Shown here: one piece after another, positions 9,049 to 18,644 of the stretch
How the letters are laid out: every line of letters begins with the position of its first letter
How positions within the stretch are numbered: position 1 is the stretch's first letter
From: Azonexaceae bacterium
GTDB lineage: Bacteria > Pseudomonadota > Gammaproteobacteria > Burkholderiales > Rhodocyclaceae
DNA length: 64,000 bases
NCBI GenBank assembly: GCA_013335535.1
Contig: JAAXVL010000001.1
Span: forward strand, 575,764-639,763
Direction: 5' to 3'
Position numbers and translations under genes: made by a program
The notes under the pieces: generated by a model
Database searches by the model: none
What the model was told of the DNA's origin: nothing
Seen by the model: the letters and a program-made list of their open reading frames with translations, nothing else

Positions 9049-10515
9049 ATGCATAAAATCTTATTGTCGGCGCTCGTGGTCTGCGCGGTGGCGGGCTGTG
9101 ATGACAAGAAACCCGAGCCGGCCAGGGACAGCCTTGCTCCGGCGCCCGTCGCGGCCCCGACGGCGGGGCCCAATCTGACCAAGGTGCCCGATGTCGGCCA
9201 GGTCGAACAGGTTACCGTGACGGCTCAGGGCAGCGGCATGACGCCCGGCGCGGCGATCAACGATGCGCTGAAGTCGGCGATCAGTCAGGTCAATGGTGTG
9301 CAGGTCGAATCCACTTCGACCAGCGTCAGCATGTTTGCCCAGGCCACGGCGATCCTCGATGTCCAGACCTCCCGCGGGGCGGATAGTGCGAGAGCGGTGG
9401 GCACCATGCAAGGGCAGGCTTTTGCCGACGAGATCGTTGCTGCGTCGCGGGGCACGGTATCCGCCTTCAAGGTGCTCAAGACGACGCCGCCGCCGGAGGG
9501 CAAGGGTTTCTTCATGGTCGATGTCGAGGCGCGGATCGCCAAGTTCAAGGCGCCGGCCGATGCAGGCAAGATCAAGATCGTTGTCGCTCCGCTGCGCTCG
9601 AACAAGCAGAGTTTCGACATCGGCGGGCGTCAGGTGCCGGCGCAGGAAGTGCTGTCGGCAATTCGTCAGCAGATTATCGACACGCTGGCGCAGACCGGGC
9701 GTTTCACTGTGCTTGACCGCCAGTTCGCCAGCGAAATCGAAAACGAACTCGAGATGATCGGTTCCGGGCAGACCAGCAACAACGATTTCGCCAAGCTCGG
9801 CCAGGCGCTGAGTGCTGATCTGGTGTGGGTGGGCGTGGTCAACGAACTGGCCTATACCAAGCATGTGCGCAGCTTGCAGACCTCGGATCGCGATCTCGTC
9901 AGCTATTCCGGTGGCTGGTCCGTATCGCAGCGGATGATCAATCTGGCGACGCGGCAGATACTCCAGTCGAGCACCCTGCAGGGCACGCCGCCGGCTATCG
10001 CGCCGACGACGCTGGGCACCGGCGTTGATTCGGTGGCGATCATGAAGAACATCCAGAGCGATGTCGTCAAGAAGACGAGCGAAGCCATCCTGCTCCGCAC
10101 CTTCCCGATCTCGGTGGTCGAGCGGGCCGGCAACGAGGTGATCCTCAGCCAGGGTGGTCGGGCCGTTCGCGAGCATGGTCGTTACCAGCTCTATCTGCAG
10201 GGCAGGGAGCTCAAGGACCCGCAGACCGGCCAGTCGCTTGGCAACGTCGAGAGCCTGTGCTGCGAAGTGGTGGTCAACCGGGTTACGCCGAATCTTTCCT
10301 ACGGCACGCTGGAAAACGTCAGGCTCGACCTGAACGGCGTCCAGCCCGGCGCCCTGCAGGTGCGCGAGGCGATTGCCGAGGTGGCGAAGAAGCCGGCGGC
10401 CGACAATGCCGACAGCAGGGAGGCGCCGGCCAAGCCAGGCAAGATCGCCAAGGCTGGAGCCCGGCGCGAAGGTGGCGAGGCCGGCAATGCCAAGCCGAAG
10501 GATGGCGACTGGTAA
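9049..10515 (+). CDS. FlgT/CsgG-like three-domain lipoprotein of unknown function
   Basis: The 488-residue product is a probable lipoprotein (MHKILLSALVVCAVAGCDD, lipobox AVAGC with Cys17). Residues about 50-165 resemble an LPP20/FlgT-N fold (GSGMTPGAAINDALKSAISQ, a strand-helix with many Ala). Residues about 175-345 resemble a CsgG/TolB-N domain (KIKIVVAPLRS, DTLAQTGRFTVLDRQ). Residues about 350-445 look like a small beta-barrel C-domain (EVILSQGGRAVREHGRYQLY). That order matches FlgT, the flagellar H-ring protein of Vibrio. No flagellar genes are nearby, so a role as another outer-membrane assembly or secretion factor is as likely. The tail (about 445-488) is Lys/Ala/Arg rich. A strong terminator follows. 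Confidence 0.78.
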   Translation: MHKILLSALVVCAVAGCDDKKPEPARDSLAPAPVAAPTAGPNLTKVPDVGQVEQVTVTAQGSGMTPGAAINDALKSAISQVNGVQVESTSTSVSMFAQATAILDVQTSRGADSARAVGTMQGQAFADEIVAASRGTVSAFKVLKTTPPPEGKGFFMVDVEARIAKFKAPADAGKIKIVVAPLRSNKQSFDIGGRQVPAQEVLSAIRQQIIDTLAQTGRFTVLDRQFASEIENELEMIGSGQTSNNDFAKLGQALSADLVWVGVVNELAYTKHVRSLQTSDRDLVSYSGGWSVSQRMINLATRQILQSSTLQGTPPAIAPTTLGTGVDSVAIMKNIQSDVVKKTSEAILLRTFPISVVERAGNEVILSQGGRAVREHGRYQLYLQGRELKDPQTGQSLGNVESLCCEVVVNRVTPNLSYGTLENVRLDLNGVQPGALQVREAIAEVAKKPAADNADSREAPAKPGKIAKAGARREGGEAGNAKPKDGDW

Positions 10516-10530
10516 AACCGCTTGACCAGA

Positions 10531-10566
10531 AACGCCCCGGTCGTCATGGCCGGGGCGTTTTCTTTT
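10531..10566 (+). terminator. Intrinsic terminator after the envelope cluster
   Basis: AACGCCCCGG at 10531-10540 pairs with CCGGGGCGTT at about 10550-10559 and is followed by a T-rich run (TTTCTTTT). It ends the envelope cluster. Confidence 0.88.
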
Positions 10567-10610
10567 GTGCGGATGGTCGGAATGGGCGGCGCTGGCGCCA
10601 GCGGAGATTG

Positions 10611-10645
10611 CCACGGTGAACCGGAAAAATGGGCCAAATTTGCAA
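10611..10645 (+). repeat. Dispersed 35-bp repeat, copy 2 (intergenic)
   Basis: The copy reads CCACGGTGAACCGGAAAAA then TGGGCCAAATTTGCAA. It lies between the convergent ends of the envelope lipoprotein gene and the hybrid kinase gene, just after the terminator. Confidence 0.8.
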
Positions 10646-10679
10646 TGCTGTCCGGACGGCGCTGCGCGCTGAACGGTGC

Positions 10680-13600
10680 TCAGGTCGCCAGGTAGCGCAG
10701 CAGCAACATCTTGAGGTCATCCGGCTCGACCGGCTTGACGATGAAATCGTTCATGCCCGCCTCGATGCAGCGTTCGCGGTCTTCGGCAAAGGCGTTGGCG
10801 GTCATCGCGATGATTGGCAGCAAGGTGTGTCGGGGCTTGGCGCGAATCCTTCGGGTAGCCTCCAGGCCGTCCATTTCCGGCATCTGCATGTCCATCAGGA
10901 CGAGGTCGTAGCTGTGCGTCTCCAGCAACTCGAGCGCCTCGCGGCCGTTCTCCGCCGTGTCGGCCGTGGTGCCGAATTCCTTGATCAGCTCCAACGCAAT
11001 TTCCCGGTTGATCGGTTCGTCCTCGACGATCAGCAGATGGCGACCGGCCAGCGTTTCCCGGACGGCGACGAGAGGCAGGCCGGCGAAGGTCGAGGTGATG
11101 GCGTCCATGTCCTCGTCGCTGGGTTTGAGGCGGGCCGTGAACCAGAAACACGAGCCGCGCCCGGGCTGGCTGCTGACGCCGACTTCGCCGCCCATCAGTG
11201 CGGCGAGGCGACGGGTGATGGCCAGGCCGAGGCCGGTGCCGCCAAATTTGCGGGTGGTCGAGGCGTCCGCCTGCTCGAAAATGCCGAACAGCCTCGGGAT
11301 CGATTCCTCGGCGATGCCGATCCCCGTGTCTTCGACCTCGAAGCGCAAAAGGGTTTCGCTGTTTGCTTCGGCGACGCGACGGACGCGGACCGTCACGCTG
11401 CCCCGCTCGGTGAATTTGATGGCGTTGGCCGCGTAGTTGATCAGGCACTGGGTGATGCGCGTCGGATCGCCGATCAGCATCCGTTTGAAATCGTCGGACT
11501 CGGTGTTGAGGATCAGTCCTTTTTCGCGCGCACGCTCGCCGAGCACCGACACGACCCGGCGCAGGATGGTGCTGATGTCGACCCTGGTTTCGTCGAGTTG
11601 CAGCTTGCCGGCTTCGATCTTGGAAATATCGAGGATGTCGTTGATGACGGCGAGCAGATGCTGGGAAGCGGCGTCGATCTTGTCCAGCCGGTCGCCCTGG
11701 ATGGGCGTCGGGTTGTCGCGGCGGAGCAGGTGCACCATGCCGAGCACGGCATTGAGCGGGGTCCGGATTTCATGGCTCATGTTGGCCAGGAAGGCGCTCT
11801 TCGAGCGGCTTGCGGCCTCGGCGGCCTGGCGGGCGATCTCCAGTTGCTCGGTGCGCTGCCTGACCTCGGCTTCGAGGTTGTGACGATGTTTTTCCAGCTC
11901 CCGCTCGGTGCGCTGAATTTCGCTGATGTCGGAGAACGAGACGACCGTGCCGCTGAATTTTCCGTCGTGCAGCGTTGGCGTGATGGTCAGGCGAACGGGG
12001 AACATTTCGCCGTTCTTGCGCCAGAAAACATCATCCACCCGGCGTGTCTTGCCATCGTGTGCCGTCAGCCGTAGCGGACATTCAGATTGCGGGTAAAGCG
12101 AGCCGTCGGCGTGGTGATGGTGGAACAGGCTGTGGGTGCTGTGCCCGAGGACTTCCTGTTCGCCGAAGCCGAGCAGGGCAAGTCCGGCCGGATTCATGAA
12201 GGTGCAGACGTCGTCGAGATCGGTGCCGAACACGCCTTCGCCCAGCGTTTCGAGAATCATCCGCTGGCGGGCCTCGCTCTCGGTCAGCGCCTGCTCGGCG
12301 CTGGCCAGTTCACGCAGATCGACATCGAGGCAGAACATCATGGTGCCGAGGTCGGCCGTGTCCACCACCGTGTGGCTCGAATACACCTCGACCGGATGAC
12401 CGTCCTTGTGGCGCAGGGTCAGACGCCCGGCCGGGATGCCGGTCTTGTTGGCGAACATCCATTGCACGGCACCGCTGACGCCTTCATGCATGGCGGGGGG
12501 AATGATCAGTTCGAGCAGCGATCTGCCAATCGCTTCCTGGGCGGTATAGCCGTACAGCGACTGCGACGCGTGGTTCCAGTAGGCAACCGTGCCATTAGCC
12601 AGATAGCCCTGGATGGACAGCGCGTCGACATTCTCGAAAATGGCGCGAAACCGCGCTTCGGTTGCCGATAACTCGGACATCGCCAGTGCCGTCCGGGCCC
12701 GCTCCGTCTTGAGCTGGCGGTTGGAGCGGAACAGCGTGAAAACAAAGAAGAGCAGGCCGCCGGCGATGCTCAGGCCAAAAATGCCGACGGCCAGCCCGTA
12801 TTGGCTGACGATGTCGTTGATGCGCACATCGGGCCCGGCTTCGAAGGGCGGCAGGCGCAAGTGCCGCAACAGGTCTTCGACCGGACGATAGTCGCCGGGA
12901 ATGGCGAAACCCTGGATGTCGGCAGCGCGGGCAACATCGCCGCCATGTGGCAAGGTCAGGATGTCGGCGGCGAACTTGCGGGCGAAATCCTGCTCGGCCC
13001 ACGGCATCGCGGCCAGCGCCCACTGCGGGTAGAGGCGGGTCGAATGGGCCAGCGGAAAGTCGTCTTCCCGGGCATTGACGACGCGCAGGCGCCCCATGTC
13101 GAGCTTGTTTTCCCTGGCCATGGCCTCGATCAGTCCGGTACGGACAAAAGCGGCATCAGCCTGGCCCGCCAGCAATTGCACGATGGCCTTGTCCTGCGGT
13201 TGCCCGGTTTCGATGACCCTGGCGTCCGTGGACAAATCGATGCCGCGCAGCATCAGCTCGTAGGCCTGGGCCTGGTAGCTGCCGAGCGAACTGGTGCTGC
13301 TCGTGGCGATACGCTTTCCGGCTAGATCGGCAAGGTTCTGGATGTTTTTGTCGTCGCGGCGGCTAAGGATGACGCCGCCCAGCGCCGAAACGGGTTTGCC
13401 GCCCTGCGTTTCAATGAGCGTAGCGAGCGGCGACAGCAAGCCTTCGCGCTGGGTCAGCGTGATGTAGTGGCCGGGCTGGGTGAGGACGAAATCGATCCGT
13501 TTGTCACGGATGGCTGCTTCGAGTTCCGGGTACGTCAGCGCCTGGAGTTCCAGCGGTCGGTCTGGATTGGCCGTGTTGAGATAGTCGATCAGCGGCTGCC

Positions 13601-13802
13601 AGCGCGCATCGGTCTCGGCTTTGGGGCGGACGGCGAGGATGGCGAATTTGGCGGCTTTTTTCGGGTTGACCGTGGCAACGGTCGCCTCCGGTACGGGGGG
13701 CTGCGCGTTGGCGTCGACGGTCGACAGTCCGAATATCAGGCACAGCGCAGCCATGGCCTTGAGGAAGCGATTGAAGACTGGGGCAGGGCAGTTATCGCGC
13801 AC
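10680..13802 (-). CDS. Hybrid sensor histidine kinase with PhnD-type periplasmic sensor, two PAS domains and a receiver
   Basis: The 1040-residue protein starts with a signal-like helix (about 12-34). Next is a PhnD/TauA-type periplasmic binding domain (about 52-320; [43 protein letters not shown]). One membrane helix (about 337-358) and two PAS domains (about 382-495 and 512-630) precede a coiled coil. The HisKA box has H677 in [14 protein letters not shown]. An HATPase_c domain follows ([22 protein letters not shown]). A C-terminal receiver has its phospho-acceptor Asp in [13 protein letters not shown], near residue 970. The ligand is unknown; PhnD-like sensors often bind oxyanions. Residues about 43-53 ([10 protein letters not shown]) are encoded by a dispersed repeat at the signal-to-sensor junction. 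No partner regulator is adjacent. Confidence 0.92.
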   Translation of the reverse strand: MRDNCPAPVFNRFLKAMAALCLIFGLSTVDANAQPPVPEATVATVNPKKAAKFAILAVRPKAETDARWQPLIDYLNTANPDRPLELQALTYPELEAAIRDKRIDFVLTQPGHYITLTQREGLLSPLATLIETQGGKPVSALGGVILSRRDDKNIQNLADLAGKRIATSSTSSLGSYQAQAYELMLRGIDLSTDARVIETGQPQDKAIVQLLAGQADAAFVRTGLIEAMARENKLDMGRLRVVNAREDDFPLAHSTRLYPQWALAAMPWAEQDFARKFAADILTLPHGGDVARAADIQGFAIPGDYRPVEDLLRHLRLPPFEAGPDVRINDIVSQYGLAVGIFGLSIAGGLLFFVFTLFRSNRQLKTERARTALAMSELSATEARFRAIFENVDALSIQGYLANGTVAYWNHASQSLYGYTAQEAIGRSLLELIIPPAMHEGVSGAVQWMFANKTGIPAGRLTLRHKDGHPVEVYSSHTVVDTADLGTMMFCLDVDLRELASAEQALTESEARQRMILETLGEGVFGTDLDDVCTFMNPAGLALLGFGEQEVLGHSTHSLFHHHHADGSLYPQSECPLRLTAHDGKTRRVDDVFWRKNGEMFPVRLTITPTLHDGKFSGTVVSFSDISEIQRTERELEKHRHNLEAEVRQRTEQLEIARQAAEAASRSKSAFLANMSHEIRTPLNAVLGMVHLLRRDNPTPIQGDRLDKIDAASQHLLAVINDILDISKIEAGKLQLDETRVDISTILRRVVSVLGERAREKGLILNTESDDFKRMLIGDPTRITQCLINYAANAIKFTERGSVTVRVRRVAEANSETLLRFEVEDTGIGIAEESIPRLFGIFEQADASTTRKFGGTGLGLAITRRLAALMGGEVGVSSQPGRGSCFWFTARLKPSDEDMDAITSTFAGLPLVAVRETLAGRHLLIVEDEPINREIALELIKEFGTTADTAENGREALELLETHSYDLVLMDMQMPEMDGLEATRRIRAKPRHTLLPIIAMTANAFAEDRERCIEAGMNDFIVKPVEPDDLKMLLLRYLAT
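13643..13676 (-). repeat. Dispersed 35-bp repeat, copy 3 (inside the hybrid kinase gene)
   Basis: On the minus strand the copy reads CCACGGTCAACCCGAAAAAA then GCCGCCAAATTC. It is read in frame as [10 protein letters not shown], a different frame from copy 1. Confidence 0.8.
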
Positions 13803-13894
13803 TCGAACTCCGCTCGGAATTGTCGCTACATGGCGTCGAGGTTTACGCCTGAAGAGATGCGTGACATTTTATTCCGAATGGAAAGTCCGGGTGG

Positions 13895-15118
13895 TCATAT
13901 CTCACGGTAGAGCAGAAATTTCCGGCGCTCTTCCTGCCACGCCGCTTCGTCGGGGCAAGTCAGGCGGTCGAGGTCATCGGCATGGCTGGCCGGATCGTCC
14001 ACCCATTCGCGCAGCAACGGCGAGCCGTTGATGAGGTCGATGGCCAGGCGGTCGTGTTCGTATTCGTAGGCGAAGTCGCGCCACAGCGGGTAGCCCGGGT
14101 AAAGGCGGCGGATGGCCTTGAAGGCGAGCGCCTGGATGCGCCAGGGTTTGAAGGCGGCGTGGTCGTAGTACGGCCCTTCGCAATGGATCTGGATGCCGTG
14201 GTTGAGCTTCCCGGCGTGCTTGTGGAAGGTCGGTTCGAACCAGCATTCGCGCAGCTTGCAGCCGGCCAGCCAGTGCGGTGCGAAGCTTTGCATTTCGGCG
14301 AGCACGGCACGGGCGTCGATGTCCGGCGCGCCAAACAGTTCGAGCGGCCGGGTCGTGCCGCGCCCTTCGGACAGCGTGGCGCCTTCGAGCATGACGGTGC
14401 CGGCGTAGGCGCGGGCCATCCACAGGTTGGGGGCGTTCGGGCTGGGGTTGATCCAGGTTCGCTCGCCCAGTGGCCAGCCGTAGCCGGGGGCGGCGTCGGG
14501 CTGCCAGCCTTGCATGGTGATGACGTGGTAGTCGACGTCGAGTTTGAGCGTGGCGATGAACCAGTGACCGAGTTCGCCCATGGTCAAGCCATGGCGCATG
14601 GGCATGGCGCCGGCGCCGACGAAGCTTTCCCAGCCGTCGCGCAGGGTCAAGCCTTCGACGGGGCGACCGGCCGGGTTGGGGCGGTCGAGCACCCAGACGC
14701 TCTTGCCATGCTTGGCCGCCGCTTCGAGCACATAGCGCAGCGTCGTGATGAAGGTGTAGATGCGGCAGCCGAGGTCCTGCAGATCGACGAGCAGGACGTC
14801 GAAGGTATCCATCATGGCGTCGGTCGGCCGGCGCACTTCGCCGTACAGGCTGAAGATCGGGATGCCGAGTTGCGGGTCGAGAAAGTCGGGCGACTCGACC
14901 ATGTTGTCCTGCTTGTCGCCGCGCAGGCCGTGCTGCGGGCCGAAGGCGGCGCTGAGTTGCAGATCGGGCAGGGCGGCCAGGGCGTCGAGCGAGTGCGTGA
15001 GGTCGGCGGTGACCGAGGCCGGGTGGGCGAGCAGGGCGATGCGCTTGCCGGCCAGCGGGCGGCGCAGGGTGGGGTCGGCGATCAGGCGGTCGAGGCCGAA
15101 CTGAATGGTTTGAGTCAT
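13895..15118 (-). CDS. namZ: DUF1343 protein, NamZ-type exo-beta-N-acetylmuramidase
   Basis: DUF1343 proteins include NamZ, which removes N-acetylmuramic acid from the non-reducing end of peptidoglycan fragments. The ATG at 15118 (MTQTIQFGLDRLIADPTLR) is preferred over the upstream in-frame codon because it overlaps the TGA of the preceding gene as ATGA. The 407-residue product shows family stretches such as AFGPQHGLRGDKQDNM, FSLYGEVRRPTDAM, DVLLVDLQDLGCRIYTF and EGRGTTRPLELFGAPDID. No signal peptide is seen, so it probably acts in the cytoplasm on recycled muropeptides. It is coupled to a DOMON-like gene. Confidence 0.85.
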   Translation of the reverse strand: MTQTIQFGLDRLIADPTLRRPLAGKRIALLAHPASVTADLTHSLDALAALPDLQLSAAFGPQHGLRGDKQDNMVESPDFLDPQLGIPIFSLYGEVRRPTDAMMDTFDVLLVDLQDLGCRIYTFITTLRYVLEAAAKHGKSVWVLDRPNPAGRPVEGLTLRDGWESFVGAGAMPMRHGLTMGELGHWFIATLKLDVDYHVITMQGWQPDAAPGYGWPLGERTWINPSPNAPNLWMARAYAGTVMLEGATLSEGRGTTRPLELFGAPDIDARAVLAEMQSFAPHWLAGCKLRECWFEPTFHKHAGKLNHGIQIHCEGPYYDHAAFKPWRIQALAFKAIRRLYPGYPLWRDFAYEYEHDRLAIDLINGSPLLREWVDDPASHADDLDRLTCPDEAAWQEERRKFLLYREI

Positions 15119-15684
15119 GGCGTGTTTCGGTTCAAGGTCAGGGCGAAGCTCTGACGGACGTGGAAATCGGGCTGGGCGGCGCAATGGGCCAGCGCCCAGT
15201 AACTCTTGCTGGCGTCGGCGGCTTCGATGACGGCGGTGAGGCCGAGGCGCCGCGAATGGCCGTCCGGCAGCAGGGCCGCAGGGATATTGGCGCGCAGTTC
15301 AAAACCGTCGGTCAGTTCGGTGAACGTGATGCCCGGCGTGGCGGCGGGGGTGAAGGCGTTGTCGCGTTCGCGGTAGCCTGTGAAACGGTAGGCGGCCCAT
15401 TGGCCGGAGGGTGAGAAATTGAATTCGCGGTAGCCCTCGCCGTCTTCCATTACGAAGGCTTCGCAGCAGGTGTGCTGCCACAGTCCGTCGGCCGGGCCGG
15501 GCAACTGCGGGGCGGGAACAAGGATGTCGGCGGGCGGAGCGGTGACGCGGTAGCTCAGGACCAGTCCGCCACCGACGCACATCTCAGCCGAGATCGCGAT
15601 GGCACAGGACAGCGCGCCGGGGGCGGCGGGGTGGTTGAGCAGGTGGGCTGTTTTCGGGGCAGACAAGGCGGGAGCATGCGTCAA
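15115..15684 (-). CDS. DOMON-like domain protein
   Basis: This 189-residue protein matches the bacterial DOMON-like family, which I recall being annotated as DOMON_murB_like. Supporting stretches are VLSYRVTAPPADILVPAP, DGLWQHTCCEAFVMEDGEG and YREFNFSPSGQWAAYRF. DOMON folds bind heme or sugars; the ligand here is unknown. There is no signal peptide. The stop overlaps the start of the NamZ-like gene (ATGA), so the two are made together, which suggests a shared role in cell-wall or sugar metabolism. That role is inference. Confidence 0.8.
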   Translation of the reverse strand: MTHAPALSAPKTAHLLNHPAAPGALSCAIAISAEMCVGGGLVLSYRVTAPPADILVPAPQLPGPADGLWQHTCCEAFVMEDGEGYREFNFSPSGQWAAYRFTGYRERDNAFTPAATPGITFTELTDGFELRANIPAALLPDGHSRRLGLTAVIEAADASKSYWALAHCAAQPDFHVRQSFALTLNRNTP

Positions 15685-15727
15685 AATGGTCGGCAGGCCG
15701 TACTTTAACTGCTTGTTTCGGTGCTTG

Positions 15728-15761
15728 TTACGGTCAACCGGAAAAAACGGCCAAAATCAAG
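15728..15761 (+). repeat. Dispersed 35-bp repeat, copy 4 (intergenic)
   Basis: The copy reads TTACGGTCAACCGGAAAAA then ACGGCCAAAATCAAG. It lies between the divergent DOMON and TrpB2 genes, about 75 bp upstream of the TrpB2 start. Confidence 0.82.
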
Positions 15762-15833
15762 ACGCACCCTTGGTCGGCGAATGCTTTTGGAGTAAGTTAC
15801 CGCCTTTCAGAAAACACTTTCCGGGAGAGAAAA

Positions 15834-17198
15834 GTGACACCGCTGCGGATCAACCTAGAACAAGAAGATATCCCCACCCACTGGTACAACGTTGTCGCCG
15901 ACATGCCCAATCCGCCGGCTCCGCCGCTTGGTCCCGATGGCAACCCGGTGCCGCCGGAAGCGATGGGCGCCATTTTCCCTGGCCCGATCCTCGAACAGGA
16001 AATGTCGGCCGAACGCTGGATCGCCATTCCCGAAGAAGTTCGCCAGATTTACGCCCTGTGGCGCCCAGCGCCGCTCTGCCGCGCCCTGCGTCTGGAGCAG
16101 ATGCTCGGCACACCGGCCAAGATTTTCTACAAATACGAAGGCGTCTCGCCGGCCGGTTCGCACAAGCCGAACTCCGCCGTGCCGCAGGCTTTCTACAACA
16201 AGCTGGCCGGCACCAAGAGGCTGACGACCGAGACTGGCGCCGGCCAGTGGGGGTCGTCCATCGCTTTCGCCGGCCAGATGTTCGGCCTGCCGGTGCGCGT
16301 CTTCATGGTCAAGGTCAGCTACGAGCAGAAGCCCTTCCGCCGTTCGATGATGCAGACCTGGGGCGCCGACGTCTTCGCCAGTCCGTCCAACCTGACCAAC
16401 GCCGGCCGTGCCGCGCTGGCCGCCGATCCCAACAACCAGGGCTCGCTCGGTCTGGCCATCTCGGAAGCCGTCGAGGAAGCGGCGGCCGATCCCGGCACCT
16501 GCTATACCCTTGGCTCGGTGCTCAATCACGTGCTGCTGCACCAGACCGTCATCGGCCTCGAGGCCAAGAAACAGTTCGACAAGATCGGCCTCTATCCCGA
16601 CGTAATCTTTGGGCCATGTGGCGGCGGTTCAAGCTTCGGCGGCATTGCTTTCCCCTTCCTCGCCGACAAGGCGGCCGGCGACAAGCGCGCCACCAACCTG
16701 CGCTGTGTCGCGGTCGAGCCGACCTCCTGCCCGACGCTGACCAAAGGCCACTACGCCTACGATTACGGCGACGTCTCCGGCTACACGCCGATCATGAAGA
16801 TGTACACGCTCGGTCACGACTTCATGCCGCCCGGCATCCACGCCGGCGGCCTGCGCTACCACGGCGATTCGCCGCTCGTCTCGCAACTGCTGCACGAAGG
16901 CCGCATCGAGGCACTGGCCGTGCCGCAGGTCGCCACCTTCGAGGCTGGCGTCCAGTTCGCCCGCGCCGAAGGCATCATCCCGGCGCCGGAATCCTGCCAC
17001 GCCATCCGTGCCGCCATCGACGAGGCGCTCAAGTGCAAGGCGACCGGTGAAGCGAAGACCATTCTGTTCAGCCTGACCGGTCACGGCCACTTCGACATGG
17101 CGTCCTACGACAAATTCTTCTCGGGTAAGCTCGAAGACTACGACTACCCGGCCGAAGCCATTGCCGAATCGCTCAAGCATTTGCCGCAGGTAGGCTGA
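15834..17198 (+). CDS. TrpB2-type tryptophan synthase beta-like PLP enzyme
   Basis: TrpB2 enzymes condense indole and serine or phosphoserine using PLP and often work without TrpA. The GTG at 15834 is preceded by GGGAGAG. The 454-residue length and N-terminal extension (NVVADMPNPPAPPLGPDG) fit TrpB2 rather than TrpB1 (about 400 residues). The PLP lysine lies in the SHKPNSA motif after FKYEGVSPAG-like sequence. The catalytic glutamate context is TETGAGQWGSS, and the phosphate-binding loop is GPCGGGSSFGG. No trpA or other trp gene is adjacent; the neighbours are a SPOR protein and coaE. It may be a salvage enzyme. Confidence 0.92.
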   Translation: MTPLRINLEQEDIPTHWYNVVADMPNPPAPPLGPDGNPVPPEAMGAIFPGPILEQEMSAERWIAIPEEVRQIYALWRPAPLCRALRLEQMLGTPAKIFYKYEGVSPAGSHKPNSAVPQAFYNKLAGTKRLTTETGAGQWGSSIAFAGQMFGLPVRVFMVKVSYEQKPFRRSMMQTWGADVFASPSNLTNAGRAALAADPNNQGSLGLAISEAVEEAAADPGTCYTLGSVLNHVLLHQTVIGLEAKKQFDKIGLYPDVIFGPCGGGSSFGGIAFPFLADKAAGDKRATNLRCVAVEPTSCPTLTKGHYAYDYGDVSGYTPIMKMYTLGHDFMPPGIHAGGLRYHGDSPLVSQLLHEGRIEALAVPQVATFEAGVQFARAEGIIPAPESCHAIRAAIDEALKCKATGEAKTILFSLTGHGHFDMASYDKFFSGKLEDYDYPAEAIAESLKHLPQVG

Positions 17199-17202
17199 TT
17201 CC

Positions 17203-17964
17203 GTGAAAGCCCTGGTTTTCCTGCTCGTCCTCGCCAACCTGCTTTTCTACGCGTTCAGCGCCGGCTACTTCGGCCGCCCCGATAACCCGGATGCCGGGCG
17301 TGTCGAGGCGCAGATCCTGCCGGAACGCATGCGCATCGTCTCCCGCGGCGAGGCACCGGCGACCTCGACACCGGTCAAGCCCGAGCCCGTTGTTACGGAG
17401 AGCAAGCCGGCCGAGGAGCCTGCCCCGGCGCCAACGTCGTCGGCAGACAAGCCTGCAGTGACAGAACAGGAAGCCAAGGTCGAGAAGGTCGACAAGATTG
17501 AGAAGGCGCCCGTCTGCCTGAGCTGGCGTCCGCTTCCCGCCGCCGATGCGGATCGTCTCTCGACGCTGCTGGCCAAGCGTTTCGTCGACTACAAGGTGAC
17601 TCGAAAGCAGGTCGCCTCGGAAGGCAATGGCTGGTGGGTCTTCATACCGCCTCTGCCCGGCAAGGCTGACGCTGAAAGGAAGTCCACGGAGTTGCGCGAA
17701 CTGGGCGTCACCGAGTTCTTTGTTGTGCAGGATGTGCAGAATCGGTTTGCCATTTCGCTCGGCGTCTTCTCTTCCGAAAAGGGCGGGCAGGATCGCCTGG
17801 CCGAGTTGAAGGCCAAGGGCGTTCGTTCAGCCCAGGTCGCGCCGCGTCCCGGCAAGGACAGCCTGGTCACGGTGCAGGCGCGCGGCCCTGCTGACGAGAA
17901 GGCGGCGCTGCTCGGTGCCGTCGGTCTGGCTTTGCCGAAGTCCGAGGCGCTGATCTGTAAATGA
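17203..17964 (+). CDS. SPOR-domain inner-membrane protein
   Basis: The 253-residue protein begins with GTG at 17203 and has one N-terminal membrane helix (about residues 3-21, VFLLVLANLLFYAFSAGYF). A Pro/Glu/Lys-rich linker covers about 50-100 (KPEPVVTESKPAEEPAPAP). Around residues 125-220 there is a SPOR-like fold (WWVFIPPLPGKADAERKSTELRELG, FAISLGVFSSEKGGQDRLAELKAKG). SPOR domains bind denuded glycan strands at the septum, so this is probably a single-pass division or wall-associated protein. It starts 4 bp after trpB2 and overlaps coaE by 4 bp. Confidence 0.82.
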   Translation: MKALVFLLVLANLLFYAFSAGYFGRPDNPDAGRVEAQILPERMRIVSRGEAPATSTPVKPEPVVTESKPAEEPAPAPTSSADKPAVTEQEAKVEKVDKIEKAPVCLSWRPLPAADADRLSTLLAKRFVDYKVTRKQVASEGNGWWVFIPPLPGKADAERKSTELRELGVTEFFVVQDVQNRFAISLGVFSSEKGGQDRLAELKAKGVRSAQVAPRPGKDSLVTVQARGPADEKAALLGAVGLALPKSEALICK

Positions 17965-18584
17965 GTCAATTCGTCGTCGGACTGACCGGCGGAATCGGCA
18001 GTGGCAAAAGCACCGTTGCCGACCTGTTCGTCGAGCAGGGGGCCGGCTTGGTCGATACCGATGCGATTGCCCGCGAATTGACCCTGGCTGGCGGAGCAGC
18101 CATGCCGGCGCTGACGGCCGAATTCGGCCTGGAGATTGTGACGGCCGACGGTGCACTGGACCGGACGGCGATGCGCCGACTGGCTTTTGCCGATCCGTCG
18201 GCAAGATGCCGGCTAGAGGGCATACTGCATCCGCTGATCCGCCAGATATCGGCCGAGCGCTGCAAGGCGGCAATCGAGCCCTACGTCATCCTGGCCGTGC
18301 CGCTCCTCGTTGAAGCCGGAAACTATCGTCAGCGCTGTGACCGCATCGTCGTCGTCGATTGCCCGGAAAGCTTGCAAATAGAACGCGTCATGGCGCGGAA
18401 CGGGCTCTCCTCCGAAGAGGTCAAAGCGATCATGGCGGCGCAGGCAACGCGCCAGCAGCGTCTGGCCGCGGCCGATGATGTGGTGGTAAATGATGCTGAT
18501 CGAATAAAAATTGTCGAGCAGGTCAAAAAGCACCATGCAAAATATCTAGCACTTTCGGCGGAAAAACTTAAAGCAAGCTGTTGA
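17961..18584 (+). CDS. coaE: Dephospho-CoA kinase
   Basis: CoaE phosphorylates dephospho-CoA at the 3' hydroxyl, the last step of coenzyme A synthesis. The 207-residue sequence has the P-loop GLTGGIGSGKSTVADLF near the N-terminus, the DTD motif (LVDTDAIAREL) and the helix AVPLLVEAGNYRQRCDRIVVVDC. Length and motifs match the family. It lies in a typical coaE-zapD-yacG order and overlaps the SPOR gene by 4 bp. Confidence 0.96.
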   Translation: MSQFVVGLTGGIGSGKSTVADLFVEQGAGLVDTDAIARELTLAGGAAMPALTAEFGLEIVTADGALDRTAMRRLAFADPSARCRLEGILHPLIRQISAERCKAAIEPYVILAVPLLVEAGNYRQRCDRIVVVDCPESLQIERVMARNGLSSEEVKAIMAAQATRQQRLAAADDVVVNDADRIKIVEQVKKHHAKYLALSAEKLKASC

Positions 18585-18644
18585 GATTTGAATGCAAATG
18601 GCTCAGAATAAACAAAATTTTCCGTTTTCTCGGACATCGGCCGC

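Noticed and set aside
9061..10614. Long ORF (517 codons) on the minus strand opposite the envelope lipoprotein gene
   Set aside because: Antisense shadow typical of high-GC DNA; no start signal and Arg/His-rich composition.
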